Notes: a model not told the origin generated them from the letters alone. A DNA stretch of 64,000 bases from Cereibacter_A sp052244495 (GCA_052244495.1 JBQPXH010000001.1), one strand, 5' to 3'; shown: positions 50,852-59,547, counted from the first letter of the stretch. Made by a program: numbers and translations.

Positions 50852-51841
50852 TCAGGCGTAGATGTCGGTCCAGAGTTCCTCGAGCGCGGGCTCGGGGCTC
50901 TCCTTGGCAAAGTCGGCGGCCTCGTTCACCACGGCCTTGATCTCCTTGTCGATCGCCTTGAGATCCTCGTCCGAGGCGAGGTTGCCCTGCATCAGCAGGT
51001 CACGGACATGCTCGATCGCGTCCTTCTCGTCGCGCATCCGCTGCACCTCCTCGCGCGTGCGGTATTTCGCAGGGTCGGACATGGAGTGGCCTCGGTAGCG
51101 GTAGGTCATCATCTCGAGGATATAGGGCCCTTCGCCCGCGCGACAGGCCGCAACCGCCTTCTCGCCCGCGGCCTTGACGGCGAGCACGTCCATGCCGTCC
51201 ACCGCCTCGCCCTTGATGCCATAGGCCGCCCCCCGCTCCCAGAGCGAGGGTGACTTGGTCGAGCGCTTGACGCTCGTGCCCATGGCATACTGGTTGTTCT
51301 CGATCACGAAGATGACCGGAAGGCTCCAGAGCTTGGCCATGTTGTAGGTCTCATACACCTGGCCCTGGTTGGCGGCGCCGTCGCCGAAATAGGCGAAGGT
51401 CACATTGTCCGTGCCCCGGTAGCGGTCGGCGAAGGCGAGGCCCGCGCCGAGCGGCACCTGCGCGCCGACGATCCCGTGACCGCCGTAAAAATGCTTCTCT
51501 TTCGAGAACATGTGCATCGAGCCGCCCTTGCCCTTCGAATAGCCGCCATCGCGGCCGGTGAGCTCGGCCATCACGCCCTTGGGGTCCATGCCACAGGCGA
51601 GCATGTGACCGTGGTCGCGGTAGGAGGTGACGCGCTTGTCCCCCTCCTTCGCCGCGGCCTCGAGGCCGACGACGCAGGCCTCCTGCCCGATGTAGAGGTG
51701 GCAGAAGCCGCCGATGAGGCCCATGCCGTAGAGCTGGCCGGCCTTCTCCTCGAAGCGGCGGATCAGCAGCATCTCGCGGTAGTAGCGGAGCAACTCTTCC
51801 TTCGATGCGTTGGATTGTTCCGGCGATTTCCTGGTGGCCAT
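50852..51841 (-). CDS. pdhA: pyruvate dehydrogenase E1 alpha
   Basis: Thiamine-diphosphate-binding subunit of E1. 329 residues with YREMLLIRRFEEKAGQLYG, the TPP motif FGDGAANQGQVYE...NN and phosphorylation-loop-like YRYRGHSMSDPAKYRTREEV. First gene of the operon; start ATG at 51841 with GGGAGG upstream. An inverted repeat lies 34-50 bases upstream of the start. Confidence 0.97.
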   Translation of the reverse strand: MATRKSPEQSNASKEELLRYYREMLLIRRFEEKAGQLYGMGLIGGFCHLYIGQEACVVGLEAAAKEGDKRVTSYRDHGHMLACGMDPKGVMAELTGRDGGYSKGKGGSMHMFSKEKHFYGGHGIVGAQVPLGAGLAFADRYRGTDNVTFAYFGDGAANQGQVYETYNMAKLWSLPVIFVIENNQYAMGTSVKRSTKSPSLWERGAAYGIKGEAVDGMDVLAVKAAGEKAVAACRAGEGPYILEMMTYRYRGHSMSDPAKYRTREEVQRMRDEKDAIEHVRDLLMQGNLASDEDLKAIDKEIKAVVNEAADFAKESPEPALEELWTDIYA

Positions 51842-51865
51842 GGCGGCGCCTCCCGTCGCGACAAG

Positions 51866-51891
51866 TAGTTCAAGGCTAAACTACCTTTAGC
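51866..51891 (-). promoter_or_regulatory. overlapping inverted repeats upstream of pdhA (operator candidate)
   Basis: GCTAAACTACCTTTAGC (51875-51891) is a 6+5+6 dyad. TAGTT (51866-51870) and AACTA (51879-51883) form a second, overlapping dyad. They lie where a regulator of the pdh promoter would bind. The A/T-rich arms stand out from the GC-rich surroundings. Confidence 0.45.
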
Positions 51892-51917
51892 GCATCCATC
51901 GCGCGGGTGCGAGAGCG

Positions 51918-51943
51918 AAAAAGCGCGCCGGCGGTGGCGCGCT
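51918..51943 (-). terminator. intrinsic terminator (minus strand) between the FtsB-like gene and pdhA
   Basis: On the minus strand AGCGCGCC and GGCGCGCT form a perfect 8-bp stem with a 6-base loop followed by TTTTC. It separates the FtsB-like transcript from the pdhA promoter region. The rest of the 319-base gap (51842-52160) holds only another GC-rich stem (51949-51963) and no gene. Confidence 0.8.
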
Positions 51944-52160
51944 CTTCGGGCCCCTCCGGGGCCGTCATCGCGCGCCGCTGCCGCGGAAGGTGGCGGGCGG
52001 GGCGATCCGGAACCCGGAGTGTGTCGAGAAGAAAGCGCGCAAGTGCCTGTGCCAAGACCGGTGAGTATCCGGCCTGGAGTTGCCTTGGGGGAGCGGCATC
52101 AGATCGTCAGACCGCATGCGCTGCCACGATGAGCGCTACGCCCCGGTCGCCGAAGGCTGC

Positions 52161-52463
52161 TCAGCGGATGACGATCTCGTCCGCGCGGACGTACCCCAGA
52201 ACCGAACGCGCCTGCTCGTCCAGCAGATCGAGGTCGAGATAGGTATCCGACAGCCGCTGTGTCTTGTTGTGCATCTCGGCCAGCTCTGCCGCGATGTGGT
52301 CTCGCTCGGCTGCCAGCGCCTCGGATTCCGCCTGGATCTGCACCTGCCGGAACACGCCATAGTCGCCCTGAACGGCGGCGAAGGTGAAATAGGCCGACAG
52401 AGAAAAGGCCAGCGCAAAGTAAAGGGTGGCGCCTATGGCGGGGCGGGACGTCGGGATGCTCAT
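52161..52463 (-). CDS. septum formation initiator (FtsB/DivIC-like) protein
   Basis: 100-residue single-pass membrane protein: a hydrophobic helix at residues 12-32 (ATLYFALAFSLSAYFTFAAV) and a coiled coil (AESEALAAERDHIAAELAEM), then a conserved DLLDEQARSVLGYVRADE end. This layout fits FtsB, which recruits late divisome proteins. The ATG at 52463 is chosen since the 53 codons upstream do not look coding. Neighbour of pdhA, as in other Rhodobacterales. Confidence 0.82.
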   Translation of the reverse strand: MSIPTSRPAIGATLYFALAFSLSAYFTFAAVQGDYGVFRQVQIQAESEALAAERDHIAAELAEMHNKTQRLSDTYLDLDLLDEQARSVLGYVRADEIVIR

Positions 52464-52643
52464 GCTCTGCCTCTGGGTCACGCCCCTCGTTTCGTGGAGG
52501 CGGTGGCCGGCATAATGCCAGAGGGCGACCGGATTGGGAACCGAAAAGCGAGTGACGCCAATCCGTCGGTGGTGGTTCGGCGGCGCAGGCCGGAACGTGC
52601 CGGATGCCGCGCGGACAGGCAAGCGCGGCGGCCATTTGGGGGC

Positions 52644-52667
52644 GGGCCCTCCGGTGGAGGAGGGCCC
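52644..52667 (-). terminator. hairpin after fbaB, terminator-like
   Basis: GGGCCCTCC (52644-52652) pairs with GGAGGGCCC (52659-52667), 9 bp with a 6-base loop, beginning 9 bases beyond the fbaB stop. No T tract follows on the minus strand, so its efficiency is doubtful. Confidence 0.4.
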
Positions 52668-52675
52668 GAGGGGCC

Positions 52676-53605
52676 TCAGGCGCGGCCCTTGTAGATGTCG
52701 ACGAGCTTGCCCAGCATCGCCAGCGCATCCTCGCGGCTCCGCTGGAAGCTGTTGCGGCCGATGATCGAGCCGTTGCCGCCGCCGTCGCGGATTGCGCGGG
52801 CGTCGTCGTAGACGGAATCCTCGCCCTTCTTCGCGCCGCCCGAGAAGACCACGATCCGGCGACCTGCGAAGGCCGAATCCATGCAGTGCTTCACGCGCGC
52901 GGCCTGGGTCGCGATGTCGATGCCCTGCGCCTCGTAGACCTTCTTGGCCTCGCCCAGCATCAGGTGGTCGGTCGAGAGCTTGATCTTGATGACATGCGCA
53001 CCGATCAGCGCCGCAATCTGCGCCGCATAGGCGGCCACGTCGATCGCGGTCTCGCCGTCCTTCGTGATCGCCTCGCCGCGCGGATAGGACCAGATCACCG
53101 TGGCGACGCCCTTCGCGGCCGCTTCCTTCCGCATGGCCACGATCTCTTCATACATGTCGAGCTGTGCGTCCGAGCCCGGATAGATCGTGAAGCCGATCGC
53201 CGCGCAGCCGAGCCGCAGCGCATCGTCGACCGACGCCGTGACCGCCTGGTTCTTGCCCGCGGTGTCGCTCATCAGCGAGTTGGCCGAGTTCACCTTCAGG
53301 ATCGTCGGGATCTGGCCCGCAAAGGTGTCAGCGCCCGCCTCGAGCATGCCGAGCGGTGCAGCATAGGCATTGAGCCCCGCGTCGATCGCGAGCTGGTAGT
53401 GGTAGTGCGGGTCGTAGCCGGCGGGGTTCGGCGCGAAGGTGCGGGCCGGGCCGTGCTCGAAGCCCTGGTCGACCGGCAGGATGATCATCTTGCCCGTGCC
53501 GCCCAGCTTCCCCTCCATCAGCATCCGGCACAGGTTGGCCTTCACGCCGGGCGTTTCGCCCTCATAGTTGGCGAGGATCTTCTGAACTGCTCTGCTAGCG
53601 CGCAT
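52676..53605 (-). CDS. fbaB: class I fructose-bisphosphate aldolase (DhnA/FbaB type)
   Basis: Cleaves and forms fructose-1,6-bisphosphate in glycolysis and gluconeogenesis. 309 residues with the family start IILPVDQGFEHGPARTFAPN, PLGMLEAGAD, and the Schiff-base lysine region VIKIKLSTDH. Phosphate-binding VFSGGAKKGED and IIGRNSFQRS are near the end. It lies 101 bases downstream of pgk on the same strand, with an operator-like palindrome in between. Confidence 0.94.
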   Translation of the reverse strand: MRASRAVQKILANYEGETPGVKANLCRMLMEGKLGGTGKMIILPVDQGFEHGPARTFAPNPAGYDPHYHYQLAIDAGLNAYAAPLGMLEAGADTFAGQIPTILKVNSANSLMSDTAGKNQAVTASVDDALRLGCAAIGFTIYPGSDAQLDMYEEIVAMRKEAAAKGVATVIWSYPRGEAITKDGETAIDVAAYAAQIAALIGAHVIKIKLSTDHLMLGEAKKVYEAQGIDIATQAARVKHCMDSAFAGRRIVVFSGGAKKGEDSVYDDARAIRDGGGNGSIIGRNSFQRSREDALAMLGKLVDIYKGRA

Positions 53606-53667
53606 TCCGCTGGTCCTTTCGATTGGGTCGCAAGGGACTTAGACCGGCGAAATGCGCTTAGCAATCT

Positions 53668-53681
53668 TGTTGGCGCTAACG
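53668..53681. promoter_or_regulatory. LacI-type operator candidate upstream of fbaB
   Basis: TGTTGGCGCTAACG is a near-palindrome centred on GCGC, 63 bases before the fbaB start. It resembles LacI-family operators with a TTAGCGCTAA core, the kind I recall for the central-carbon regulator CceR of R. sphaeroides. The match to CceR is from memory. Confidence 0.4.
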
Positions 53682-53706
53682 GCGCGCTGCGGCGCGGAAA
53701 GCCGCC

Positions 53707-54900
53707 TCAGGCGTTCAAGGCGGCGACGCCGGGCAGCTCCTTGCCCTCCATCCACTCGAGGAAGGCCCCGCCCGCCGTCGAGATGTAGGAGAAGCCCTCG
53801 GCCGCACCCGCCTTGTTGAGCGCCGCCACCGTATCGCCGCCGCCCGCAACCGACGTGAGCTGGCCCGCCGTCGTGAGCTGCGCCACCTGCAGCGCCGCTG
53901 CATTGGTCGCGGCGTCGAAGGGCTCGATCTCGAAGGCGCCGAGGGGGCCGTTCCAGATCAGCGTCTTCGCCTGCGCGAAGACCTCCGACAGCGCGGCGAC
54001 GGTCTTCGGGCCGGCGTCGAGGATCATGGCATCCGCGGGGCAGGCGGCGGCTTCCACCGTCTCGTTCGCCGCGCCCGCCTTGAACTCGCGCGCCACCACC
54101 ACGTCGAGCGGCAGGTGGATCGTGCAGCCCGCGGCCTTCGCCTTGGCGAGGATCTCGCGCGCCGTGTCGGCCATGTCACGTTCGGCGAGCGACTTGCCGA
54201 CCTCCACCCCTTGGGCGACGAGGAAGGTGTTGGCCATGCCGCCGCCGATCACCAGATGATCGACCTTGCCGACGAGGTTGCCCAGAAGGTCGAGCTTGGT
54301 CGAGACCTTGGCGCCGCCCACGACCGCGACCACGGGGCGCTCGGGATTGCCGAGCGCCGCGTCGAGGGCCTTGAGTTCGGCTGCCATGAGCCGCCCCGCT
54401 GCCGAGGGCAGGAGGCGCGCGATGCCTTCCGTCGAGGCATGGGCGCGGTGCGCGGCCGAGAAGGCGTCGTTCACGTAGACGTCGCCCAGCTTCGCCATCG
54501 CTGCCGCCAGTTCGGGGTCGTTCTTCTCCTCGCCGGCGTGGAAACGGGTGTTCTCGAGCAGCAGGACCTCTCCCTCGAGCATGGCGGCCACGGCCTTTTC
54601 GGCCTCCTCGCCCACGCAGTCGGCAGCAAAGCTCACCTTGGTGCCGGGCAGCGCCTTCTGCAGCGCCGGCAGCACGAGACGCAGGCTCATCTCCTCGACG
54701 ACCTTGCCCTTCGGACGGCCGAAGTGGGCGAGCAGCACGGGCTTGCCACCGTTCTTCAGGATGTCCTCGACGGTGGGCACGATCTTCTCGATCCGGGTGG
54801 CGTCGGTGACCTCGCCGTTCTCCATCGGCACGTTCACGTCCACGCGCACCAGCACGACCTTGCCCGCAAGATCCATGTCGTCGAGTGTCTTCCAGCCCAT
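53707..54900 (-). CDS. pgk: phosphoglycerate kinase
   Basis: ATP-forming step of lower glycolysis. 397 residues from the ATG at 54900: RVDVNVPMENGEVTD at the N-terminus, LLAHFGRPKG, LLENTRFHAGEEKND, the hinge VVGGAKVSTKLDLL, IIW-like LIWNGPLGAFE and nucleotide loop SVAGGGDTVAAL. Full family length. The frame extends upstream without recognisable protein, so the MGWKTLDD start is used. Confidence 0.97.
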   Translation of the reverse strand: MGWKTLDDMDLAGKVVLVRVDVNVPMENGEVTDATRIEKIVPTVEDILKNGGKPVLLAHFGRPKGKVVEEMSLRLVLPALQKALPGTKVSFAADCVGEEAEKAVAAMLEGEVLLLENTRFHAGEEKNDPELAAAMAKLGDVYVNDAFSAAHRAHASTEGIARLLPSAAGRLMAAELKALDAALGNPERPVVAVVGGAKVSTKLDLLGNLVGKVDHLVIGGGMANTFLVAQGVEVGKSLAERDMADTAREILAKAKAAGCTIHLPLDVVVAREFKAGAANETVEAAACPADAMILDAGPKTVAALSEVFAQAKTLIWNGPLGAFEIEPFDAATNAAALQVAQLTTAGQLTSVAGGGDTVAALNKAGAAEGFSYISTAGGAFLEWMEGKELPGVAALNA

Positions 54901-55048
54901 CCCGGTTCCTCCTGTGGCGAAGTTTCCCGCTTCCAAGCCCATCGCCGGGCGTCCGTCAACCGGCGTTCGGCCGCAGGGGTGCGAATTCAGACCTTTTCCT
55001 GACCGCGCGCCGCCCTTAGGTTGGCGCGGATTGCAAGAGGAGGGCCCC

Positions 55049-55558
55049 ATGGCCGAGATCAAGGATCCCGAGAACACCATCATCATGACGCTGAAGGACG
55101 GCGAGGTGGTGATCGAGCTTCTCCCGGACGTCGCCCCGAAGCACGCCGAGCGGATGAAGGCGCTGGCCCGTGCCAAGGCCTATGACAACGTGGTCTTCCA
55201 CCGCGTGATCGAAGGCTTCATGGCGCAGACCGGCGATGTCGCGAACGGAAACACGGAAGACGGCTTCAACATCCGCCGCGCCGGGACGGGCGGGTCGGAC
55301 ATGCCGGACCTGCCGGCGGAATTCTCGAAGCTGCCGCATGCGCGCGGCACGATCGGCGCGGCGCGGTCGCAGAACCCGAATTCGGCCAATTCGCAGTTCT
55401 TCATCAACTTCCGCGACAACGACTTCCTGAACGGGCAGTACACGGTCTACGGCCGCGTGATCCAGGGCATGGAGCATGTCGACAAGATCGTGCGGGGCGA
55501 GCCGCCGGCGAACCCGGACAAGATGCTGACCGTGCGGGTGGCGGCCGATGTCCTCTGA
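55049..55558 (+). CDS. peptidyl-prolyl cis-trans isomerase, cytoplasmic cyclophilin
   Basis: 169 residues without a signal peptide. Cyclophilin motifs FHRVIEGFMAQTGD, GARSQNPNSANSQFFINF (as AARSQNPNSANSQFFINF) and GQYTVYGRVIQGMEHVDKI are all present. ATG at 55049 has an AGAGGAGGG ribosome site. Divergent from pgk. It overlaps the next gene, an exported paralogue, by 11 bases. Confidence 0.95.
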   Translation: MAEIKDPENTIIMTLKDGEVVIELLPDVAPKHAERMKALARAKAYDNVVFHRVIEGFMAQTGDVANGNTEDGFNIRRAGTGGSDMPDLPAEFSKLPHARGTIGAARSQNPNSANSQFFINFRDNDFLNGQYTVYGRVIQGMEHVDKIVRGEPPANPDKMLTVRVAADVL

Positions 55559-56141
55559 CAAGGTCCTCTTCGCGGGGCTGATGTCGCTGGGCCTTGCGGT
55601 CGTCGGCGGCTACGGCCTGTCGCAGTCCGCGGTCTTCGCGCAGGATGCCGAGGACGGGCCGGGGCCGAACCTCGTGATCGAGGTCTCGGGCGAGGCGCAG
55701 GGCGAGGTGGTCATCGACCTCCTGCCCGATGTGGCGCCCGAGCACGTCGAGCGCATGGTGACGCTGGCCAGGGAGGGCGCCTATGACGGGGTGGTCTTCC
55801 ATCGCGTCATCGAGGGCTTCATGGCGCAGACGGGCGACGTCGAGTTCGGCAAGGGAGACTCGCTGCGCCGCGCCGGCATGGGCGGGTCGAGCTATCCCGA
55901 CCTTCCGGCCGAGTTCTCGGACGTCCCCTTCGCGCGGGGCACGGTGGGCATGGCGCGGTCGCAGGATCCGGATTCGGCCAACTCGCAGTTCTTCATCATG
56001 TTTGCGCCGGGCGACTTCCTGAACGGCCAGTACACGGTGGTGGGGCATGTCGTGCAGGGCATGGATGTGGTGGACCGGATCGCCCGTGGCGAACCTCCGC
56101 GGCAACCCGATGTCATGGAAAAGGTGACGGTGGCCGAGTGA
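55548..56141 (+). CDS. peptidyl-prolyl cis-trans isomerase, exported cyclophilin
   Basis: 197 residues. An N-terminal signal sequence (VLFAGLMSLGLAVVGGYGL, then a likely Ala-X-Ala-type site near FAQDA) points to the periplasm. The cyclophilin body (FHRVIEGFMAQTGDVEFG, MARSQDPDSANSQFFIMF, GQYTVVGHVVQGMDVV) closely parallels the upstream gene, so the pair arose by tandem duplication. Confidence 0.93.
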   Translation: MSSDKVLFAGLMSLGLAVVGGYGLSQSAVFAQDAEDGPGPNLVIEVSGEAQGEVVIDLLPDVAPEHVERMVTLAREGAYDGVVFHRVIEGFMAQTGDVEFGKGDSLRRAGMGGSSYPDLPAEFSDVPFARGTVGMARSQDPDSANSQFFIMFAPGDFLNGQYTVVGHVVQGMDVVDRIARGEPPRQPDVMEKVTVAE

Positions 56142-56155
56142 GCCACCGTCGGAGC

Positions 56156-56198
56156 GGGGGGCTGTCTGCCCCCCGCGCCCCCCGAGGATACTTGGACA
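56156..56198. repeat. intergenic palindromic repeat unit
   Basis: GGGGGG-CTGTCTG-CCCCCC hairpin (56156-56174) followed by GCGCCCCCCGAGGATACTTG. This combination of a G/C-run hairpin plus CCCGAGGATAnTTGG looks like the short dispersed element I know from Rhodobacterales intergenic regions. It lies 15 bases after the exported cyclophilin gene in a 306-base gap (56142-56447) without a gene. Confidence 0.5.
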
Positions 56199-56408
56199 AG
56201 AGTGAAAGCGGCACCGGAAGGCGTCCTCCTTCCTGCGCGGTCCACCGCACGGGAACGATCCGTCGATCCGCGCGGGACGCCTGATGGCAGGCGGGGCCGT
56301 CCCTGGCGCACGGCAGGCGCGCCGATGCCGTACCTGGCGTAATGGACGGCCGTGGCACCATCAGGCAGGGTGGCGTCACGACGAGGTGGAGCGCCACGCC
56401 GGAGCCAC

Positions 56409-56449
56409 GATCCGGCGAAGCGCGCCCGGTGTCCCGGGCGCACCGGATC
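56409..56449 (-). terminator. nested hairpin at the tyrS 3' end
   Basis: Inner stem GCGCCCGG (56422-56429) with CCGGGCGC (56434-56441), outer arms GATCCG (56409-56414) and CGGATC (56444-56449). It begins within the tyrS stop codon on the minus strand. No T tract, so terminator function is tentative. Confidence 0.4.
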
Positions 56450-57698
56450 AGGACAGGCGGACGAGCTTGTGCTTCTTCTTGCCGATCGAGACCTTCAGCT
56501 CCTCGCCCACGGTGGCGGCGGTCACGGCGGCGTTGGCATCGCTCACGGGCTCGTTGTTGAAGCGCAGCCCGTTCTCGGCCACGAGGCGCTTGGCTTCCTT
56601 GCCCGAGGCGACGAGGCCCGCAGCCACGAGGAAATGCGTGACCGAGAGGCCCTCGCCCAGCGTGGCAGCCGGCAGGTCCACCACCTCGAGCGCCCCGCCC
56701 ACGCCGCCCTCCTCGAAGACCGCTCGGGCGGTGGCCTCGGCCGCCTCGGCGGCGTCACGGCCGTGGAGGAGCGTCGTCACCTCGTTGGCCAGCAGGATCT
56801 TGGCCGCGTTGATCTCCGAGCCCTGCAGCGCGCCCAGCCGGTCGCACTCCTCGACGGGCAGGTCGGTGTAGAGCTTCAGGAACCGCCCCACATCCGCGTC
56901 CGTCGTGTTGCGCCAGAATTGCCAGAAGTCGTAGGGCGCCAGCATTTCGCCGTTGAGCCAGACCGCGCCGCCCGCGGACTTGCCCATCTTGCGCCCGTCC
57001 GAGGTCGTGAGCAGCGGCGAGGTCAGCCCGAAGATCTCGCCCTCCAGCACGCGGCGCGTCAGGTCGATCCCGTTGACGATGTTGCCCCACTGGTCCGAGC
57101 CGCCCATCTGCAGCCGGCAGCCGTAGCGGCGGAACAGCTCGAGGAAGTCGTAGGCCTGCAGGATCATGTAATTGAACTCGAGGAACGACAGCGACTGCTC
57201 GCGGTCGAGCCGGCTCTTCACGCTCTCGAACGAGAGCATGCGGTTGACCGAGAAATGCCGCCCGATGTCGCGCAGGAAATCGAGATAGTTCAGGTGGTCG
57301 AGCCATTCGGCGTTGTTGAGCATCAACGCATCGGATGCGCCCTCGCCGTAGGAGAGGTAGCGCGCGAAGACCTTCCGCATGCCTTCGATATTCTCGTCGA
57401 TCTTCTCGGGCGTGAGGAGCGGACGCTCCTCGGAGCGGAAGGAGGGGTCGCCCACCTTCGTCGTGCCCCCGCCCATCAGCGTGATCGGCTTGTGGCCGGT
57501 CTTCTGCAGCCAGCGCAGCATCATGATGTTCAGAAGGTGCCCCACATGCAGAGAGGCCGCCGTCGCGTCATAGCCGATGTAGGCGGGCACGACTCCCTTG
57601 ATCAGCGCCTCGTCGAGCGACTGCATGTCGGTGCAGTCGGCGAGGTAGCCGCGCTCCTGCATCACGCGCAGGAAATCGGATTTGGGATGGTAGGTCAT
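56448..57698 (-). CDS. tyrS: tyrosyl-tRNA synthetase
   Basis: Class I aminoacyl-tRNA synthetase for tyrosine. 416 residues from the ATG at 57698: YIGYDATAASLHVGHLLNIM (HIGH-like HVGH), the tyrosine pocket YMILQAYDFLEL and GGSDQWGNI, KMSKS-like KMGKS, and a C-terminal S4 RNA-binding domain (ASGKEAKRLVAENGLRFNN). Divergent from anmK across 75 bases. Confidence 0.97.
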   Translation of the reverse strand: MTYHPKSDFLRVMQERGYLADCTDMQSLDEALIKGVVPAYIGYDATAASLHVGHLLNIMMLRWLQKTGHKPITLMGGGTTKVGDPSFRSEERPLLTPEKIDENIEGMRKVFARYLSYGEGASDALMLNNAEWLDHLNYLDFLRDIGRHFSVNRMLSFESVKSRLDREQSLSFLEFNYMILQAYDFLELFRRYGCRLQMGGSDQWGNIVNGIDLTRRVLEGEIFGLTSPLLTTSDGRKMGKSAGGAVWLNGEMLAPYDFWQFWRNTTDADVGRFLKLYTDLPVEECDRLGALQGSEINAAKILLANEVTTLLHGRDAAEAAEATARAVFEEGGVGGALEVVDLPAATLGEGLSVTHFLVAAGLVASGKEAKRLVAENGLRFNNEPVSDANAAVTAATVGEELKVSIGKKKHKLVRLS

Positions 57699-57773
57699 CG
57701 GTCCCTCGTGCCTTGGGCGGTCGTCACAGCTATGATGGCGGGGTATATCCGTGGCGGTCATGGAGGAAAAGCC

Positions 57774-58889
57774 ATGTTGAAGGGCGGTGCGGTCTGGGCT
57801 CTCGGCACGATGTCGGGAACCTCGCTCGATGGTGTGGATGCGGCGATGATCCTGACCGATGGCGAACGCATCCTCGAGTTCGGGGAAAGCGCCTACAGGC
57901 CCTACAGCGATGCCGAGCGCGCAACCCTGCGGGCGGCGCTCGGACGCTGGCCGGAGGAGGAGGCCGTGGCGCAGGCCACGGAGGCGGTCGAGGCGGCCCA
58001 TGCGGAGCTTCTGGCACGGTTCCGCGGCGCCGAGCTGGTAGGCTTCCACGGGCAGACGCTGGCGCACGAGCCGGGCGGCCGCGGAACGCATCAGGCGGGG
58101 TCGGGCGATCGGCTGGCGCGGGCGCTGCGGCTTCCGGTGGTCTGGGACTTCCGGTCGGCGGATGTGCGCGCGGGAGGGCAGGGCGCGCCGCTTGCGCCCT
58201 TCTACCATTTCGCCTGCGCCCGCCGCATCGGCGCCGATCAGCCGGTGGCCTTCCTGAACCTCGGCGGCGTGGGCAACCTCACCTGGGTCGATCCGCGCCA
58301 CGGCGGTCCGGAGGCTCCGGGTGCCTGCCTTGCCTTCGACACCGGACCGGCAAATGCGCCGGTCAATGACCTGATGCAGGCCCGCTTCGGGCGCAGTCAC
58401 GACGAGGGCGGCGGTCTTGCCGCCCGCGGGCGGGTCGAGGAGGCTATCGTGACGCGGTTCCTCGAACATGCCTACTTCGCGCGGATCCCGCCGAAGTCGC
58501 TCGACCGGGATGCCTTCGCCGGTCTTCTGGACGCCGTGGCCGGACTGGCCGATGCCGATGCGGCGGCAACGCTGACCGCGGCGGCGGCCGCGGCCGTGGC
58601 GCAGGGCGCGAGCCACTTCCCGACGCCCGTCCGGCGGCTTCTCGTCACCGGGGGAGGGCGGCGCAACCCGGTGCTGATGGCCATGATCGAGGCGCGCATG
58701 GGCATCGAGGCGGTGCCGGTCGAGCAGGTCGGCCTCGACGGGGACATGCTCGAGGCGCAGGCCTTCGCCTTCCTCGCGGTCCGCGTGGCGCGGGGACTGC
58801 CGACGTCGGGGCCCTCCACCACCGGCGTGCCCAGTTGCATCGGCGGAGGCCGGATCAGCCGGCCGGACGAACTGGCGCTCCAGCCCTGA
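57774..58889 (+). CDS. anmK: anhydro-N-acetylmuramic acid kinase
   Basis: Phosphorylates and opens 1,6-anhydroMurNAc from recycled peptidoglycan. 371 residues with GTMSGTSLDGVDAA at the N-terminus, GFHGQT, FLNLGGVGNLTW, FDTGPANAPVND and GGGRRNPVLM. ATG at 57774 is preceded by GGAGGAAAA. Frequently found next to tyrS in Rhodobacterales. Confidence 0.96.
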   Translation: MLKGGAVWALGTMSGTSLDGVDAAMILTDGERILEFGESAYRPYSDAERATLRAALGRWPEEEAVAQATEAVEAAHAELLARFRGAELVGFHGQTLAHEPGGRGTHQAGSGDRLARALRLPVVWDFRSADVRAGGQGAPLAPFYHFACARRIGADQPVAFLNLGGVGNLTWVDPRHGGPEAPGACLAFDTGPANAPVNDLMQARFGRSHDEGGGLAARGRVEEAIVTRFLEHAYFARIPPKSLDRDAFAGLLDAVAGLADADAAATLTAAAAAAVAQGASHFPTPVRRLLVTGGGRRNPVLMAMIEARMGIEAVPVEQVGLDGDMLEAQAFAFLAVRVARGLPTSGPSTTGVPSCIGGGRISRPDELALQP

Positions 58890-58893
58890 CGGC

Positions 58894-59316
58894 TCAGGCC
58901 CGCGGAATGTCGAAGCCCTCGGGGGCAAGTTCGAATCCGTCGAAAAGGAAGCCGGGCGAGACCGTGCAGCCGACAAGGCTGAAGGCGCCGGTGCTGCGCG
59001 CCGCCTGCCAGTGGAAGGGCGGCACGATGCCCTGCTGCGCTTCGCCCGCCAGCACGCCTGGCCCGAGGAGCAGGTCCCGGGCCGGACCCTGTGCGTGCTC
59101 GGACATGGACAGCACGAGGGGGGCTCCGGCGTGGAAATGCCAGATCTCTGTCGCGTCGATCCGGTGCCAGTGCGAGTGTTCGCCGGCAGCGAGGAGGAAG
59201 AGGATCGCCGTCCCTGTCGGGCGCCCCGCATTGCCGGCCCTCCAGGTTTCGCGATACCAGCCACCCTCCGGGTGCCGCTCGAGCGCCAGGCGTTCGATGA
59301 TCTCGTCAACCTCCAT
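58894..59316 (-). CDS. DUF985-type cupin protein
   Basis: 140 residues with the family pattern LALERHPEGGWYRETWRAG, AILFLLAAGEHSHWHRIDAT, EIWHFHAGAPL, and LVGCTVSPGFLFDGFEL near the end. Cupin fold with a probable metal or sugar site; biochemical role unknown. The ATG at 59316 begins where the domain begins; an upstream extension to 59574 would be unrelated. Ends 4 bases after the anmK stop, convergent. Confidence 0.88.
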   Translation of the reverse strand: MEVDEIIERLALERHPEGGWYRETWRAGNAGRPTGTAILFLLAAGEHSHWHRIDATEIWHFHAGAPLVLSMSEHAQGPARDLLLGPGVLAGEAQQGIVPPFHWQAARSTGAFSLVGCTVSPGFLFDGFELAPEGFDIPRA

Positions 59317-59518
59317 GGGTGCGTCTCCTGCGGGTTGGCGAAGGGCCTCTTTCTGCGGATGGAACATGCTCGCCGCATCGCTGGCAAGCCCGCCGCATGG
59401 GCCGTTCCCGGGCCGGAGGACGCAGTCGGATCCCGATTGCTTTTGCCCCGCGAGGTTGAAGCCCGCTTTCCGTGCGATTGTAAAGTCCAGCGCTTTCAGC
59501 ATGATACGGCCGAAACCG

Positions 59519-59547
59519 TTGACAGCCGCGCCCTCGCCATCAAGCAT
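59519..59547 (+). promoter_or_regulatory. candidate promoter for the lasso-leader peptide gene
   Basis: Perfect -35 TTGACA (59519-59524), 17-base spacer, poor -10 AAGCAT (59542-59547), 44 bases before the TTG start. Confidence 0.35.
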
